A DNA stretch of 64,000 nt from Listeria monocytogenes (lineage in GTDB: Bacteria > Bacillota > Bacilli > Lactobacillales > Listeriaceae), in assembly GCF_013282665.1 (NCBI RefSeq), contig NZ_CP054041.1, forward strand, positions 186,001 to 250,000. Direction: 5' to 3'. The notes under the pieces were generated by a model that was not told where the DNA came from, did no database searches, and saw only the letters and a list, made by a program, of their open reading frames with translations. Of this stretch, positions 11,345 through 22,176 are shown in pieces. Position numbers and translations under genes: made by a program. Numbering within the stretch: the stretch's first letter is position 1; every line of letters starts with the position of its first letter.

Positions 11345-14300
11345 TCATACTCGTGCTTTAGGTTGTTTTACTCCACTGGCATTCATTGATTCTAGTTCAA
11401 AAGAGCGCGATTCCAGTACACGTAAGATTGCTTCCGCTGTATCGAGCGAGGTACAGACTGGAATCCCGTTTTCTACGGATTCGCGGCGAATTTGGAAGCC
11501 ATCACGCTCAGGTCGTTTACCGGTCGTTAATGTATTCACTACGAGCGTTACTTGGCCATTTCGAATATAATCGATCAGCGTTTCTTGATTTTCGCCGATT
11601 TTTTTCACTTGAGAAACTGGAATACCTGCTTCTTCTAATGTGCTTGCTGTTCCTTTTGTCGCCATGATAGTAAAGCCTATGCGATTAAATCGTTTCGCTA
11701 GTTCTACCGCTTCTTCTTTATCGCGGTCCGCTACAGTTAATAGTACTGTCCCGTAGTCATGCATCGTTGTCCCGCTCGCTACAAAACCTTTGTAGAGTGC
11801 TTTTTCAAGTGTCACATCTTTCCCCATAACTTCTCCGGTTGATTTCATTTCCGGTCCAAGCGATGTATCAACACTACGTAATTTCGCGAAAGAGAACACC
11901 GGCACTTTGACAAAAATTTCTTGTTTTTCTGGGGCAAGTCCTGGCGTGTAACCAAGGTCGATTAAGTTTTCCCCTAAGATAACTCTTGTCGCCACATTCG
12001 CCATCGGGATTTCGGTAATTTTACTTAAAAATGGCGCCGTCCGACTTGAACGCGGATTTACTTCAATAACGAAAACTTCTTCGCCATCTACGACATATTG
12101 GATATTCAGCATTCCGATAATGTTTAAACCAGTTGCCAGTCTTGTCGTATAGTCCACAATCGTATTTTTCACCTGACTGCTTAAACGTTGCGCCGGATAT
12201 ACGGCAATCGAGTCACCTGAATGAACTCCCGCACGTTCGATATGTTCCATGATACCAGGGATTAAGACGTTTTCGCCGTCACTGATTGCATCCACTTCTA
12301 CTTCTTGGCCGCTTACGTAACGGTCTACTAAAACTGGGTGTTTTGGATTTACTTTTACCGCATTCGTCATATAATGTTTTAATGCTTCTTCTGATTCTAC
12401 GATTTCCATTGCTCGACCACCAAGTACATATGATGGGCGTACAAGGACCGGATAGCCAATATCTGTTGCTACGTTGATTGCCGCTTCTACCGATGTGGCC
12501 GTTTTCCCAGCTGGTTGTGGGATTTGTAGGATTTCTAATGCTTTTTCAAAGGCATCACGGTTTTCTGCGCGGTCCGTATCTTCTAAACTTGTACCTAAAA
12601 TTTTCACGCCGCGTTTTGCTAAACCGTCTGCTAAATTAATCGCTGTTTGCCCACCGAATTGCACAACGACCCCTAGCGGCTGCTCGATTTCAATGACGTG
12701 CATGACATCCTCTAACGTCAAAGGCTCAAAGTAAAGTTTGTCCGAGATACTAAAGTCGGTCGAAACGGTTTCTGGGTTATTATTAATGATAATTGCTTCA
12801 TAGCCCGCTTGTTGAATGGCCCACACCGAGTGCACCGTTGCATAATCGAATTCTACCCCTTGCCCAATCCGAATCGGACCAGAACCTAGGACAATCACGC
12901 TTTCTTTCGCTGATCGTGTTGACTCATTTTCCTCTTCGTATGTGCTGTAAAAATAAGGTGTTGTCGATTCAAATTCTGCCGCACACGTATCAACCATTTT
13001 GTATACCGGAAAAAGATTTTGTGCTTTTCTTAAGTCATAAATCGCTTGTTCATCGACATTCCAACAAGTTGCAAGGAAAGCGTCAGAAAAACCGGCCCGT
13101 TTCGCTTCTGCCAAAATTTCTTGGTTATGCGGGTTTTCTTTAATACGATTTTCCAGTTCGATTGTTTTACTTAACTTATATAAGAAGAATAAATCTATCT
13201 TTGTTTTCGCGTGGAGTTGTTCGATTGTTTGACCACGGCGCAAAGCTGCTGCTAAGAAGAATAAACGATCATCTTCTGGGAAACAAATTTTGCGTTCTAA
13301 TGTTTTTTCGTCAGCGTTTTCTGCTTCTTCAAGCCAAAGATGGTCAGCTCCGACTTCTAAGGAGCGCACTGCTTTTAGAAGCGCTTCTTCCCATGAACGA
13401 CCAATTGCCATGACTTCACCAGTTGCTTTCATTTGTGTTCCAAGGCGACGATCCGCTTGCTCAAATTTGTCGAAAGCAAAGCGTGGAATTTTTGCAACAA
13501 CATAATCTAGCGTTGGTTCAAAATGGGCAAAAGTTGTTCCTGTTACTGGATTCCTTACTTCATCAAGTGTTAAACCAACTGCGATTTTCGCTGCAAGTTT
13601 GGCAATTGGGTAGCCGGTCGCTTTGGAAGCAAGCGCAGAGGAACGACTTACACGTGGGTTGACTTCGATAACATAGTAGTTATAGCTGTCCGGATCAAGT
13701 GCCAGCTGAACGTTACAGCCACCTTCAATTTCTAGTGCGCGAATAATTTTCAACGACACATCGCGCAACAATTGGTATTCGCGGTCGGATAACGTTTGGC
13801 TTGGTGCGACAACAATCGAATCTCCTGTATGTATGCCGACTGGGTCAATATTTTCCATGTTACAAACAACCATTGCGTTATTGTTCGCATCCCGCATTAC
13901 TTCATATTCCACTTCTTTAAAACCAGCGATACTTTTTTCTAGCAAACATTGTGTCACTGGACTTAGTTTTAAACCGCTTGTCACTGTTTCAATTAATTCT
14001 TGTTCATTGTGGCAAATCCCGCCGCCAGAACCACCAAGCGTATATGCCGGGCGAACGATAACTGGGTAGCCAATGCGTTCAACAAAAGTATAAGCTTCGT
14101 CCAAATTATGAATAATGTCACTTTCTGGCACTGGTTCGCCTAGTTCATTCATCAAGTCTCGGAATGCTTCACGATCTTCCGCTTTTTTAATTGCCGTTAA
14201 ATCCGTCCCAAGTACTTCTACGTTACATTCATCCAAAATCCCAGCAGCAGAAAGTTCCATCGCCATATTCAATCCCGTTTGTCCCCCAAGCGTTGGCAAA

Positions 14301-14557
14301 ATGGCATCTGGACGTTCTTTTCGAATAATACGTGATACAAAATCGAGGGTTATTGGCTCAATGTAAACTTTATCTGCCATTTCTGCATCTGTCATAATTG
14401 TCGCTGGATTCGAGTTCACTAAAACTACCCGGTACCCTTCTTCTTTCAAACTCAGGCATGCTTGTGTCCCAGCATAATCGAACTCTGCTGCTTGTCCAAT
14501 AACAATTGGTCCAGAACCGATTACTAGAATTGTTTTTATATCGTCACGTTTAGGCAT
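11345..14557 (-). CDS. carB: carbamoyl-phosphate synthase large subunit
   Basis: Makes carbamoyl phosphate from bicarbonate, ATP and ammonia supplied by CarA. At 1070 residues it carries two homologous ATP-grasp synthetase halves, with paired signatures [24 protein letters not shown] near the N-terminus and [18 protein letters not shown] near residue 557. The C-terminal MGS-like allosteric domain covers about 930–1060. The start is the ATG at 14557, 6 nt after GGAGGGTG and overlapping the carA stop by 8 bp; an upstream extension of 8 codons lies inside carA. Confidence 0.96.
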   Translation of the reverse strand: MPKRDDIKTILVIGSGPIVIGQAAEFDYAGTQACLSLKEEGYRVVLVNSNPATIMTDAEMADKVYIEPITLDFVSRIIRKERPDAILPTLGGQTGLNMAMELSAAGILDECNVEVLGTDLTAIKKAEDREAFRDLMNELGEPVPESDIIHNLDEAYTFVERIGYPVIVRPAYTLGGSGGGICHNEQELIETVTSGLKLSPVTQCLLEKSIAGFKEVEYEVMRDANNNAMVVCNMENIDPVGIHTGDSIVVAPSQTLSDREYQLLRDVSLKIIRALEIEGGCNVQLALDPDSYNYYVIEVNPRVSRSSALASKATGYPIAKLAAKIAVGLTLDEVRNPVTGTTFAHFEPTLDYVVAKIPRFAFDKFEQADRRLGTQMKATGEVMAIGRSWEEALLKAVRSLEVGADHLWLEEAENADEKTLERKICFPEDDRLFFLAAALRRGQTIEQLHAKTKIDLFFLYKLSKTIELENRIKENPHNQEILAEAKRAGFSDAFLATCWNVDEQAIYDLRKAQNLFPVYKMVDTCAAEFESTTPYFYSTYEEENESTRSAKESVIVLGSGPIRIGQGVEFDYATVHSVWAIQQAGYEAIIINNNPETVSTDFSISDKLYFEPLTLEDVMHVIEIEQPLGVVVQFGGQTAINLADGLAKRGVKILGTSLEDTDRAENRDAFEKALEILQIPQPAGKTATSVEAAINVATDIGYPVLVRPSYVLGGRAMEIVESEEALKHYMTNAVKVNPKHPVLVDRYVSGQEVEVDAISDGENVLIPGIMEHIERAGVHSGDSIAVYPAQRLSSQVKNTIVDYTTRLATGLNIIGMLNIQYVVDGEEVFVIEVNPRSSRTAPFLSKITEIPMANVATRVILGENLIDLGYTPGLAPEKQEIFVKVPVFSFAKLRSVDTSLGPEMKSTGEVMGKDVTLEKALYKGFVASGTTMHDYGTVLLTVADRDKEEAVELAKRFNRIGFTIMATKGTASTLEEAGIPVSQVKKIGENQETLIDYIRNGQVTLVVNTLTTGKRPERDGFQIRRESVENGIPVCTSLDTAEAILRVLESRSFELESMNASGVKQPKARV

Positions 14558-15641
14558 GTAGTTCACCCTCCTCTTTCCCATTCATCATTTCCATAAATTC
14601 ATCAAATAAGTAGTTGACGTCACTTGGTCCTGGGTTTGCTTCTGGATGATATTGTACTGTATAGGCTGGATGTTCTTTATGTGCCAGCCCTTCTATCGTT
14701 TCATCATTTAATTCAATGTGTGTTACTTTTAAATCCGTTCCAATAAGTGAATCTTTTTCTACTGCGTAACCGTGGTTCTGTGCAGTGAAGTCAACACGTC
14801 CAGTGGCTAGTTCTTTCACCGGGTGATTTGCACCACGATGTCCAAATTTCAGTTTAAATGTATCCGCCCCGTTCGCAAGCGCAAACAGTTGGTGCCCTAA
14901 GCAAATTCCGAATAGTGGTAGCTTGCCTTGAATGCCGCGTATCATTTCTAATGCTTCTGGCACATCTTTCGGATCCCCAGGTCCATTGGATAACATCACG
15001 CCATCCGGATGCATTGCAAGAATTTCCTCGGCTGTTGTGTTGTAAGGAACAACCGTCACGTAACAATTACGTTTATTCAGTTCTCGCAAAATTGAACTTT
15101 TCACGCCATAATCGACAAGCACCACTCGTTTACCGTCGCCAGGACTTGCGAATGCTTTAGCAGAGGAAACTTCATGTACTTGATCGACTGGCAAACGAAC
15201 AGAGCGCAAGTGGTGTAGTAGTTCCTCTTTGTTCGCTGTTTCTGCTGCTAAAATACCTTTTAGTGTGCCTTCTTTACGAATCAGTTTCGTTAATTTACGC
15301 GTATCAATTCCCGCGATTCCCGGGATACCTTTTTCCTTCAGAAATTCATCTAAAGTTATTTGATTGCGCCAGTTGGAAGGGAATTCTGCAGCTTCACGAA
15401 CCACAACCCCTTTTACAGCTGGATTAATAGATTCAAAATCATCTCGGTTCACACCGTAATTTCCAACGAGTGGGTACGTAAAAGTAATAATTTGTCCATA
15501 GTAAGAAGGGTCTGTAATCGTTTCTTGATAGCCTGTCATTCCTGTATTGAAGACCACTTCCCCAATAGTTTCTTTTTCACTACCAATCGCATCACCGATA
15601 AAATAATTGCCATCTTCTAGCATTAAAATTCGCTTTGTCAT
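14550..15641 (-). CDS. carA: carbamoyl-phosphate synthase small (glutaminase) subunit
   Basis: Hydrolyses glutamine and channels ammonia to CarB. The N-terminal CPSase domain includes [14 protein letters not shown] and is followed by a class I amidotransferase. That domain has the nucleophile Cys in [13 protein letters not shown] (about 243–255) and the His/Glu pair in [11 protein letters not shown] near 330. Length 363 is normal. The ATG at 15641 overlaps the pyrC stop by 4 bp. A single CPSase next to pyr genes suggests pyrimidine control. Confidence 0.96.
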   Translation of the reverse strand: MTKRILMLEDGNYFIGDAIGSEKETIGEVVFNTGMTGYQETITDPSYYGQIITFTYPLVGNYGVNRDDFESINPAVKGVVVREAAEFPSNWRNQITLDEFLKEKGIPGIAGIDTRKLTKLIRKEGTLKGILAAETANKEELLHHLRSVRLPVDQVHEVSSAKAFASPGDGKRVVLVDYGVKSSILRELNKRNCYVTVVPYNTTAEEILAMHPDGVMLSNGPGDPKDVPEALEMIRGIQGKLPLFGICLGHQLFALANGADTFKLKFGHRGANHPVKELATGRVDFTAQNHGYAVEKDSLIGTDLKVTHIELNDETIEGLAHKEHPAYTVQYHPEANPGPSDVNYLFDEFMEMMNGKEEGELHA

Positions 15642-16918
15642 TTGATTTCCCCCTCATTGTATACCAGTGTTCCTTCCGCAAACGTTGCTACTGGCCAACC
15701 AACACACGTTTCTCCTACAAATGGTGTGTTTTTTCCTTTGGAATAAAAAGTCGCTGGGTCAATAATCACTTCTTTTTCTAAATCAAGCACGACGATATCT
15801 GCTACGCTGCCTTCTTCTAATTTCCCGTATGGTAGTTGAAAGCATTCCGCTGGTTTCACAGTCATCCAATCGATTAGCTGTTTTAATGTCCATTCATTCG
15901 TTTTAACAAAATGTGTATATAGTAATGGAAATGCTGTTTCTAGACCTACAATGCCAAACGCCGCTTGCTCCATCGGTACATTTTTTTCTTCCGCTGCATG
16001 TGGTGCATGATCCGTTGCGATAAAATCTATCGTTCCGTCTAATAACCCTTCTAAAAGCGCTGCCCGATCTTCTTTACTGCGAAGTGGTGGATTCATTTTC
16101 CAATTACCATCATTTCCCGGAATAGCTTCTTCATCTAAAATTAAGTGATGAGGTGAAACTTCGGCAGTGACACGAATACCCGCTCGTTTTGCATCACGTA
16201 CCACGCGAACAGATTCTTTAGTCGAAATATGGCAAACATGATAATGACAATCTGCTGCTTCTGCTAGTAAAACATCACGCGCGATTTGAACCGATTCTGC
16301 AATGTTCGGAATGCCTTTCAGACCTTCTTTTTCAGCAAAAATCCCATCATGTACAACGCCTCCGTAGATAAGCGAGTTATCTTCACAGTGAGCCACAATC
16401 GCCATATCTAGTGCCGCTGCTCGTTTCATCGCCTCGTACATTGTTCCAGCTAGCTGCACGCCCACCCCATCATCGGTGAAAGCAAATGCTCCGGCTTCTT
16501 TTAAAGATTCAAAATCCACTAATTCATCCGTACCGAGACTTGTCGTAATCGAAGCATATGGCAATACGCGAACTTCCGCTGTTTCTTTGATTTTTGCTTG
16601 TAAATTTTCCATTACTTCTTTGGAATCTGGAACAGGTTTTGTATTCGGCATCGAGCAAATTGTCGTATAACCACCACGTGCCGCCGCTTGCGTTCCGGTC
16701 AAAATGGTTTCCTTATGTTCCCCGCCCGGCTCACGAAGATGTACATGGACGTCGATAAAACCTGGGGCAATTAATTTCCCGCTAGCATCAAATTCCTCGC
16801 CGCTTGTTACTTCAATGGAATCCGCAATCAAATTGACTTTACCATTTTGAATAAGTACATCTTTGTTTTCCAGTTCACCTGACGCGGTTAATACTTGCCC
16901 ATTTTTTAATACGTACAT
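15638..16918 (-). CDS. pyrC: dihydroorotase
   Basis: Cyclises carbamoyl-aspartate to dihydroorotate. This is a class I amidohydrolase of 426 residues. The metal-binding motif [10 protein letters not shown] lies at about 56–65, the region around SPHHLIL and HVCHIS supplies further His ligands, and the catalytic Asp is in [10 protein letters not shown] (about 300–309). Its start overlaps the 3' end of pyrB by 13 bp, consistent with coupled translation. Confidence 0.96.
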   Translation of the reverse strand: MYVLKNGQVLTASGELENKDVLIQNGKVNLIADSIEVTSGEEFDASGKLIAPGFIDVHVHLREPGGEHKETILTGTQAAARGGYTTICSMPNTKPVPDSKEVMENLQAKIKETAEVRVLPYASITTSLGTDELVDFESLKEAGAFAFTDDGVGVQLAGTMYEAMKRAAALDMAIVAHCEDNSLIYGGVVHDGIFAEKEGLKGIPNIAESVQIARDVLLAEAADCHYHVCHISTKESVRVVRDAKRAGIRVTAEVSPHHLILDEEAIPGNDGNWKMNPPLRSKEDRAALLEGLLDGTIDFIATDHAPHAAEEKNVPMEQAAFGIVGLETAFPLLYTHFVKTNEWTLKQLIDWMTVKPAECFQLPYGKLEEGSVADIVVLDLEKEVIIDPATFYSKGKNTPFVGETCVGWPVATFAEGTLVYNEGEIK

Positions 16919-17817
16919 AATTTCGCCCTCATTTCCTGTTCTTTTAAAATAGCTTCCAAAATAGCCATTCTTATAAAAACGCCATTTGTCATTTGCGTAA
17001 CAATGCGTGATTTTTCGCTTTCAACTAAGCTATCAGCGATTTCCACATCTCGGTTTACAGGGCTTGGGTGCATAATAATCGCATCCGCTTTTAGCTTTGC
17101 TGCCCGCTCAATTGTTAATCCGAATTTTTCATGATAACTTTCTTTCGTAAATTGTTCTGTTCCACTATGGCGCTCATGTTGTACCCGTAAAAGCATCATC
17201 ACATCCACTTTTTCTACTATCTCATCTACCGGTAAGTAGGTGCCATATGCTAAGCAACTTTCGTCAAACCATTCTTTCGGTCCCGAGAAAAACAGTTCCG
17301 CTCCAAGTCTTTTTAACACTTTCATATTGGAATTGGCAACTCGGCTGTGCCTGATATCACCCGCAATCGCTACTTTCAGCCCTTGAAAAGTCCCAAATTG
17401 CTCCTTTATCGTAAATAAGTCGAGTAATGATTGGCTAGGATGTTCCCCGCAACCGTCTCCGCCATTTACAATTGCTATATCTAAGTCTTCAAGCCCCTCA
17501 TAGTAGTTTTCTTCTGAATGCCTAATTACTGCCACATTCACTCCGACTGCTTGCATGGTGAGCAAGGTGTCGTAGAGCGTTTCTCCTTTTGTCATGCTAG
17601 AGCTCGCTGCATCAAAGGAAACCACCTCGACACCTAACTTTTTCTCCGCTACTTCAAAACTCGTATGGGTTCTCGTACTCGGTTCAAAAAACATATTGAC
17701 CGCGAAAGCCTGTTCCGTAAAAGTTGCTTTTTTTCCGCGTTTAAACTGTGCCGCCTGCTCTAATAAATGCTCGATTTCATGGACGGTTAATGCTTCCATT
17801 GACAACAAATTTTTCAT
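16906..17817 (-). CDS. pyrB: aspartate carbamoyltransferase, catalytic subunit
   Basis: Condenses carbamoyl phosphate and aspartate, the committed step of pyrimidine synthesis. The carbamoyl-phosphate loop [12 protein letters not shown] lies at about 48–59, the 80s-loop contains [13 protein letters not shown], and a [11 protein letters not shown] motif occurs late in the protein. Length 303 is the Bacillus type, and no pyrI regulatory subunit is present. ATG 17817 is preceded by AAGGTGG. A terminator hairpin separates it from pyrP. Confidence 0.96.
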   Translation of the reverse strand: MKNLLSMEALTVHEIEHLLEQAAQFKRGKKATFTEQAFAVNMFFEPSTRTHTSFEVAEKKLGVEVVSFDAASSSMTKGETLYDTLLTMQAVGVNVAVIRHSEENYYEGLEDLDIAIVNGGDGCGEHPSQSLLDLFTIKEQFGTFQGLKVAIAGDIRHSRVANSNMKVLKRLGAELFFSGPKEWFDESCLAYGTYLPVDEIVEKVDVMMLLRVQHERHSGTEQFTKESYHEKFGLTIERAAKLKADAIIMHPSPVNRDVEIADSLVESEKSRIVTQMTNGVFIRMAILEAILKEQEMRAKLCTY

Positions 17818-17845
17818 TTAAAGCGCCACCTTTTCTACTTCATTT

Positions 17846-17890
17846 TATAGAAAAACCTCTGGCGTATTTATCTGCAGAGGTTTTTTTGTC
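17846..17890 (-). terminator. intrinsic hairpin between pyrP and pyrB, without recognisable PyrR site
   Basis: Minus-strand AAAAACCTCTG–13 nt–CAGAGGTTTTT (11-bp stem) ends in TTTTTCTAT. Only about 15 nt separate the pyrP stop from the hairpin. I find no AGTCC-N-G-N-GAGGCT motif here or in the last codons of pyrP, unlike the two upstream attenuators. Confidence 0.75.
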
Positions 17891-17900
17891 GTGTGTCACG

Positions 17901-19196
17901 TTAGGCTGATCTGTGCTCGGCTGGTAAGACTAAGTTTAAAATAATCCCGATAACTGCTGCGAGCGCCATACCTGAAAGTTGGAAAGTTCCCGCTTGAATG
18001 AACAAGCCGCCAATTCCGACTACTAGCACAACCGAAGCAATAATCATGTTACGATTAACACTTAGATCAATTTTATTTTCAATCATCATTCGAAGTCCGC
18101 TTGTTGCAATAACGCCAAAGAGTAACAGGGAAATGCCGCCTAGAACTGCTGTAGGAACCGAGGTGATAACTGCATTGATGTAACCGATAAATCCGAAGAG
18201 GATAGCGAAAATTGCCGCTCCTCCGATAACAAACACGCTATATACTTTTGTAATTGCAAGAACGCCAATGTTTTCACCGTAAGTCGTTACAGGTGGTCCG
18301 CCGATGAACGATGCGATAATCGAAGCTGTACCATCCGCAAGCAAGGAACGATGAAGCCCTGGGTCTTTAAAGAAATTTTTATTTGTAATTCGATTCAGTA
18401 ATAATTGATGCCCCATATGTTCTGCCATCGTGACAAACGCTAGCGGCGCCATACTTAAAATGACAGTCACGGTAATTACTGGATCTATATTAACAAATGG
18501 AATACTGAAATCTGGAATTTGGAAGAAAGAGGCATTTTTGATTAACGTGTAATCTACCATCCCAAAAGCCATACTCGTTAGATAACCTACTGTGAATCCA
18601 AACAAAATCGGAATCAAGCCCATAAATCCTTTGAAGAACATCATTGCGATTATGGTTGCAAGGAGCGTAATTACTGCTACTGCCAAAGTTTCTAAGCTGT
18701 ATTTGCCATTGTTTGTTCCCATTGCCATCGCTGCTGCACTTGGAGCAAGTGACAAACCAATAACCATAATGACTGGTCCAACAACAATTGGTGGTAAAAC
18801 CTTTTGAATCCAGTCAACACCCGCGTAGTAAACAATCAGAGAAACAATCGCATATACTACACCGACAGAGAAAGTCCCGACCATAACTGCGCCCGGCCCT
18901 CCGCCAGATTTTGCTGCAAGTAGTGCGGTAATTGGTGCAATAAAGGTAAAGGAAGAACCTAGATATGCGGGGATTTTCCCGCGAGTAATTCCTAGATAAG
19001 CAAGTGTCCCGAGTCCGCTAGATACAAGCGCTACTCCCGGACTTAACCCTGTCACACTTGGCACAAAGATAGTAGAGCCAAACATGGTGAAAAGGTGCTG
19101 GATGCTAAGAATAATCCATTTATTGAAGCTTGGTCTTTCGTGTATATCTAGTACTGGTTTTGTCACTGTTTCTGTCGTTTCTGTCGTTTCTGTCAT
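17901..19196 (-). CDS. pyrP: uracil permease (NCS2 family)
   Basis: Proton-coupled uracil importer in the cytoplasmic membrane. It has 431 residues with about 12–14 hydrophobic segments and the NCS2 signatures IQHLFTMFGSTIFVP near the start and TYGENIGVLAIT in the substrate region. The start is the ATG at 19196, 6 nt from AGAGGGAAG. A longer frame would run back through the attenuator hairpin and is not credible. The N-terminus shows a Thr/Glu repeat (TETTETTET). Confidence 0.95.
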   Translation of the reverse strand: MTETTETTETVTKPVLDIHERPSFNKWIILSIQHLFTMFGSTIFVPSVTGLSPGVALVSSGLGTLAYLGITRGKIPAYLGSSFTFIAPITALLAAKSGGGPGAVMVGTFSVGVVYAIVSLIVYYAGVDWIQKVLPPIVVGPVIMVIGLSLAPSAAAMAMGTNNGKYSLETLAVAVITLLATIIAMMFFKGFMGLIPILFGFTVGYLTSMAFGMVDYTLIKNASFFQIPDFSIPFVNIDPVITVTVILSMAPLAFVTMAEHMGHQLLLNRITNKNFFKDPGLHRSLLADGTASIIASFIGGPPVTTYGENIGVLAITKVYSVFVIGGAAIFAILFGFIGYINAVITSVPTAVLGGISLLLFGVIATSGLRMMIENKIDLSVNRNMIIASVVLVVGIGGLFIQAGTFQLSGMALAAVIGIILNLVLPAEHRSA

Positions 19197-19213
19197 TTTC
19201 TTCCCTCTTTCTT

Positions 19214-19304
19214 CATAAAAAATACCCCTTGTCTGTGACGACAAAGAGTATAGAATAATCCCCTATAGAAATTAATCACTCTTTGTCAGCCTCACAGGAC
19301 TGCT
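19214..19304 (-). promoter_or_regulatory. PyrR-dependent transcription attenuator, pyrR–pyrP
   Basis: The PyrR-binding stem-loop core AGTCCTGTGAGGCTGAC (19278–19303) is followed by terminator ACTCTTTGTC–GTCACA–GACAAGGGGT with TTTTTT (19216–19249). The segment GACAAAGAGTG inside the PyrR element can pair with the terminator 5' arm ACTCTTTGTC, so binding loop/terminator and antiterminator are mutually exclusive. This matches the Bacillus mechanism: UMP–PyrR binding favours termination. Confidence 0.93.
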
Positions 19305-19324
19305 TTTAAAAAAGTGTTACATTG

Positions 19325-20016
<692 letters not shown>

Positions 20017-20021
20017 GAATT

Positions 20022-20050
20022 ATCTTAACCGATAGAACTCCCTTTGTCAA
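20022..20050 (-). promoter_or_regulatory. pyr operon promoter
   Basis: Minus-strand consensus -35 TTGACA (20045–20050), 17 bp, -10 TAAGAT (20022–20027). The expected RNA begins near 20015, just upstream of the PyrR element. Confidence 0.88.
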
Positions 20051-20068
20051 TCAAAAAAATAAAAAACA

Positions 20069-20077
20069 TGTTATACT
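20069..20077 (+). promoter_or_regulatory. extended -10 promoter of the small basic gene
   Basis: TG-T-TATACT (20069–20077) on the plus strand lies 30 bp before the start codon, in a divergent arrangement with the pyr promoter. No good -35 at standard spacing. Confidence 0.55.
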
Positions 20078-20107
20078 ATAAATAATAAAATAAAGGAGGC
20101 CAAACAT

Positions 20108-20338
20108 ATGGCTATATCTAAAGCAAAAAAGAAACGTCAAAAGCTCATACGCGAAGGTCATTTGAATCCTGAAATCAAGCGTAGCCCCTTTGCACTCATC
20201 GATTTAAGTTCCAAACAAACGAAAACAAAAAAAGGATATCTTTATAGCAAGAAGCGGAAGAATCACCAAGAAGATGATTCTTTTTTTGTAACTTTTTTTA
20301 AGTTTTCACATTTTCTTCATATTAGCAGCTCAAAATAG
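20108..20338 (+). CDS. small basic protein, candidate BrfA-type (YqkK-like) ribosome rescue factor encoded by a non-stop message
   Basis: 76 codons after a strong AAAGGAGG. The product is very lysine-rich (MAISKAKKKRQKLIREGHLN … KTKKGYLYSKKRKN) with no membrane segment. A perfect intrinsic terminator sits inside the reading frame (20258–20287, codons 51–60), whereas the stop codon is at 20336 and no other terminator follows. Most transcripts should therefore end without a stop codon and yield a chain of about 57 residues. That layout is the known hallmark of E. coli ArfA and B. subtilis BrfA (formerly YqkK), rescue factors repressed by tmRNA. The sequence resemblance to YqkK is from memory. 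Function is inferred from architecture, size and charge. Confidence 0.72.
   Translation: MAISKAKKKRQKLIREGHLNPEIKRSPFALIDLSSKQTKTKKGYLYSKKRKNHQEDDSFFVTFFKFSHFLHISSSK
20258..20287 (+). terminator. intrinsic terminator inside the coding frame of the BrfA-like gene
   Basis: AAGAATCA–CCAAGAAGA–TGATTCTT, a perfect 8-bp stem with 9-nt loop and seven T (20281–20287). It lies 49 bp before the stop codon of the surrounding frame. Confidence 0.85.
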
Positions 20339-20425
20339 GTCCCTCCCACTAGAAATTAGTCCATTTTAACAGTTCTATGTGCTATGCTGAAATAGCTAAA
20401 AACATGTACTTAAGAGGTGAACAGA

Positions 20426-21250
20426 ATGAGCATAATGAATAGCTTATTACAACAGAAAGAAACAGTCGTGCAAGGTTGGCTAACATATTATGTATCCGTC
20501 GACGATCCCTATATTTTCACTTTAAAAAATGATCATCGTCTTATGGATGAAACGGGCTTTGTGTTAGAACATTTATTTATCGGCATGACGGAAGACTTAG
20601 GCAAAATGAATACTTTCGCTCACGAATTAGGAAAAGCACAATTTATCACTTCACTTGGAATTTCTCGCATTTTATTTCACATTCGCTTATTGGAAGAGTT
20701 TTTACTCGATTATGCATCAGAAAACAATATAGAACCTACTAATTACCGTGAATTATATTTATTTAGCATTAAACTTCATCAAGTATTTAGTAGCTTTACA
20801 CAACACTTAATCGAGGGTTATAATCATGGGCATGAACAATTGATGCTCCAAAAAGAAAATCAAATCATTAAAGAATCCACCAAATTAATTTGGATCGCTG
20901 AAAAAGTTTTTCTTTTACCATTGATTGGTAAAATTACGGATGACCGAGCAAAACAAATTACTGAAACAGCACTTTATGAAGCTTGCGAGCAACCGGTGAA
21001 CTATTTAATCATTGATTTATCAGGTGCACAATTAGAATCTCCTCATATTGGCGTTTATATTGACCATTTTTTCTCCTCACTTAAATTAGTAGGCGTTACG
21101 CTGATTGTTACAGGTATGCAACCCCAAACTGCCAAAGCGATGGTTCAAGCTAATCTAGCGGAACAACACGGTATTAAAACATTTGCGACCTTACGCCAAG
21201 CAACAAAAACACTTATGAAAGAAAAAGAAGCAAGGAACGCCCGTAAATAG
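20426..21250 (+). CDS. RsbR-like STAS domain protein (stressosome paralogue)
   Basis: 274 residues, with an N-terminal helical, globin-like region (1–about 140), a linker and a C-terminal STAS domain (about 155–265). The linker LIWIAEKVFLLPLIGKITDDRAKQI and LIIDLSG match RsbR proteins, which build the stressosome that controls SigB. The two conserved phospho-threonines of RsbR align with Pro206 (LESPHIG) and Ala238 (TAKAMV), so phosphorylation by RsbT appears impossible. The start is ATG 20426, 6 nt after AAGAGGTG; an upstream GTG overlaps the RBS. The promoter is probably TTAACA…TATGCT around 20366–20395. Confidence 0.85.
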   Translation: MSIMNSLLQQKETVVQGWLTYYVSVDDPYIFTLKNDHRLMDETGFVLEHLFIGMTEDLGKMNTFAHELGKAQFITSLGISRILFHIRLLEEFLLDYASENNIEPTNYRELYLFSIKLHQVFSSFTQHLIEGYNHGHEQLMLQKENQIIKESTKLIWIAEKVFLLPLIGKITDDRAKQITETALYEACEQPVNYLIIDLSGAQLESPHIGVYIDHFFSSLKLVGVTLIVTGMQPQTAKAMVQANLAEQHGIKTFATLRQATKTLMKEKEARNARK

Positions 21251-21269
21251 GTGTTCTTGCTTCTTTTTT
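21226..21269. terminator. bidirectional terminator between STAS gene and rluD-like gene
   Basis: AGAAGCAAG-GAAC…GTGTTCTTGCTTCT, a long stem with single-base bulges overlapping the 3' end of the STAS gene. T-tracts follow on both strands (TTTTTT on plus, TTTTTCTTT on minus). Confidence 0.8.
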
Positions 21270-22176
21270 AATCTTCCTGACGTAATGATTTTAATGCTTT
21301 TTCAAATGAATTAGGAAGTGGCGCTTCAAACGTCATCCGTTCATTCGTTGTCGGATGGTCAAATCCTAATTTTGCAGCATGAAGAAATTGCCCATTGCCT
21401 TTTATCGTGTTTTTCGGTCCATATTTCGGGTCACCTGCTAAAGGATGTCCGATATATTTCAAGTGAACACGAATTTGGTGCGTACGACCCGTGTCTAATT
21501 TACACTTAATAAGTGTGTAACCTGGTAAACGCTCCAACACTTCAAAATGGGTTCTTGCTTCTTTGCCATCGCGTACAACTGCCATTTTTTGACGGTCTTC
21601 TTTTGCCCGACCGATTGGCGCTTCGATGGTTCCTTTTTGGTGGACAATGTCGCCGTGAACAAGTGCGATATATTCGCGGTCCGAAGTTTTGTCTTTTAAT
21701 TGTTTTGCTAGTGATTCATGCGCATGGTCATTTTTGGCAACCATGAGTAAGCCAGATGTGTCTTTATCAATTCGGTGCACAATCCCTGGGCGAATTTTAC
21801 CGTTAATTCCAGATAAATCATCACAATGGAAAAGCAAAGCATTCACTAGCGTCCCACTTGCATGACCGGCAGATGGGTGAACAACCATTCCTTCTGGTTT
21901 ATTTACAACAAGCATATCTTTATCTTCAAAGTAAATATCTAGTGGAATCTCTTCTGCTAACACTTCCAGTTCTTCTGGTTCGCGTACTTCATAATGAATT
22001 TCGTCGCCAACTTGTACTTTGTAATTCGGTTTCGCAAGTTCTCCGTTAACCGTAATATCGCCATTTTTCAGCATAAGTTGTATCGCTGAACGACTCTTTC
22101 CCATCATTTCAGCAATCACTTTATCCACACGTTCGCGCGCATGGCTTTCTTCTATAATCAATGTTTCATTCTGCAT
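21268..22176 (-). CDS. RluD-family 23S rRNA pseudouridine synthase
   Basis: Isomerises uridine to pseudouridine in large-subunit rRNA. An S4 RNA-binding domain covers about residues 12–75 (GKSRSAIQLMLKNGDITVNG). The catalytic motif HRIDKDTSGLLMVAK contains the active Asp at about 139. RTHQIRVHLKYIGHPLAGD is the RluA/RluD signature. Length 302 is normal. Its ATG overlaps the lspA stop (TAATG). The exact target uridines cannot be read from sequence. Equivalent to Bacillus YlyB, also beside lspA. Confidence 0.93.
   Translation of the reverse strand: MQNETLIIEESHARERVDKVIAEMMGKSRSAIQLMLKNGDITVNGELAKPNYKVQVGDEIHYEVREPEELEVLAEEIPLDIYFEDKDMLVVNKPEGMVVHPSAGHASGTLVNALLFHCDDLSGINGKIRPGIVHRIDKDTSGLLMVAKNDHAHESLAKQLKDKTSDREYIALVHGDIVHQKGTIEAPIGRAKEDRQKMAVVRDGKEARTHFEVLERLPGYTLIKCKLDTGRTHQIRVHLKYIGHPLAGDPKYGPKNTIKGNGQFLHAAKLGFDHPTTNERMTFEAPLPNSFEKALKSLRQED

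Noticed and set aside
11386..15620. Many plus-strand frames of 60–116 codons opposite carA and carB
   Set aside because: They are shadows of long, well-conserved minus-strand genes, lack ribosome binding sites and give no recognisable products.
19197..19244. Longer N-terminus of pyrP (16 extra codons)
   Set aside because: These codons run through the attenuator terminator; the ATG at 19196 has a proper RBS.
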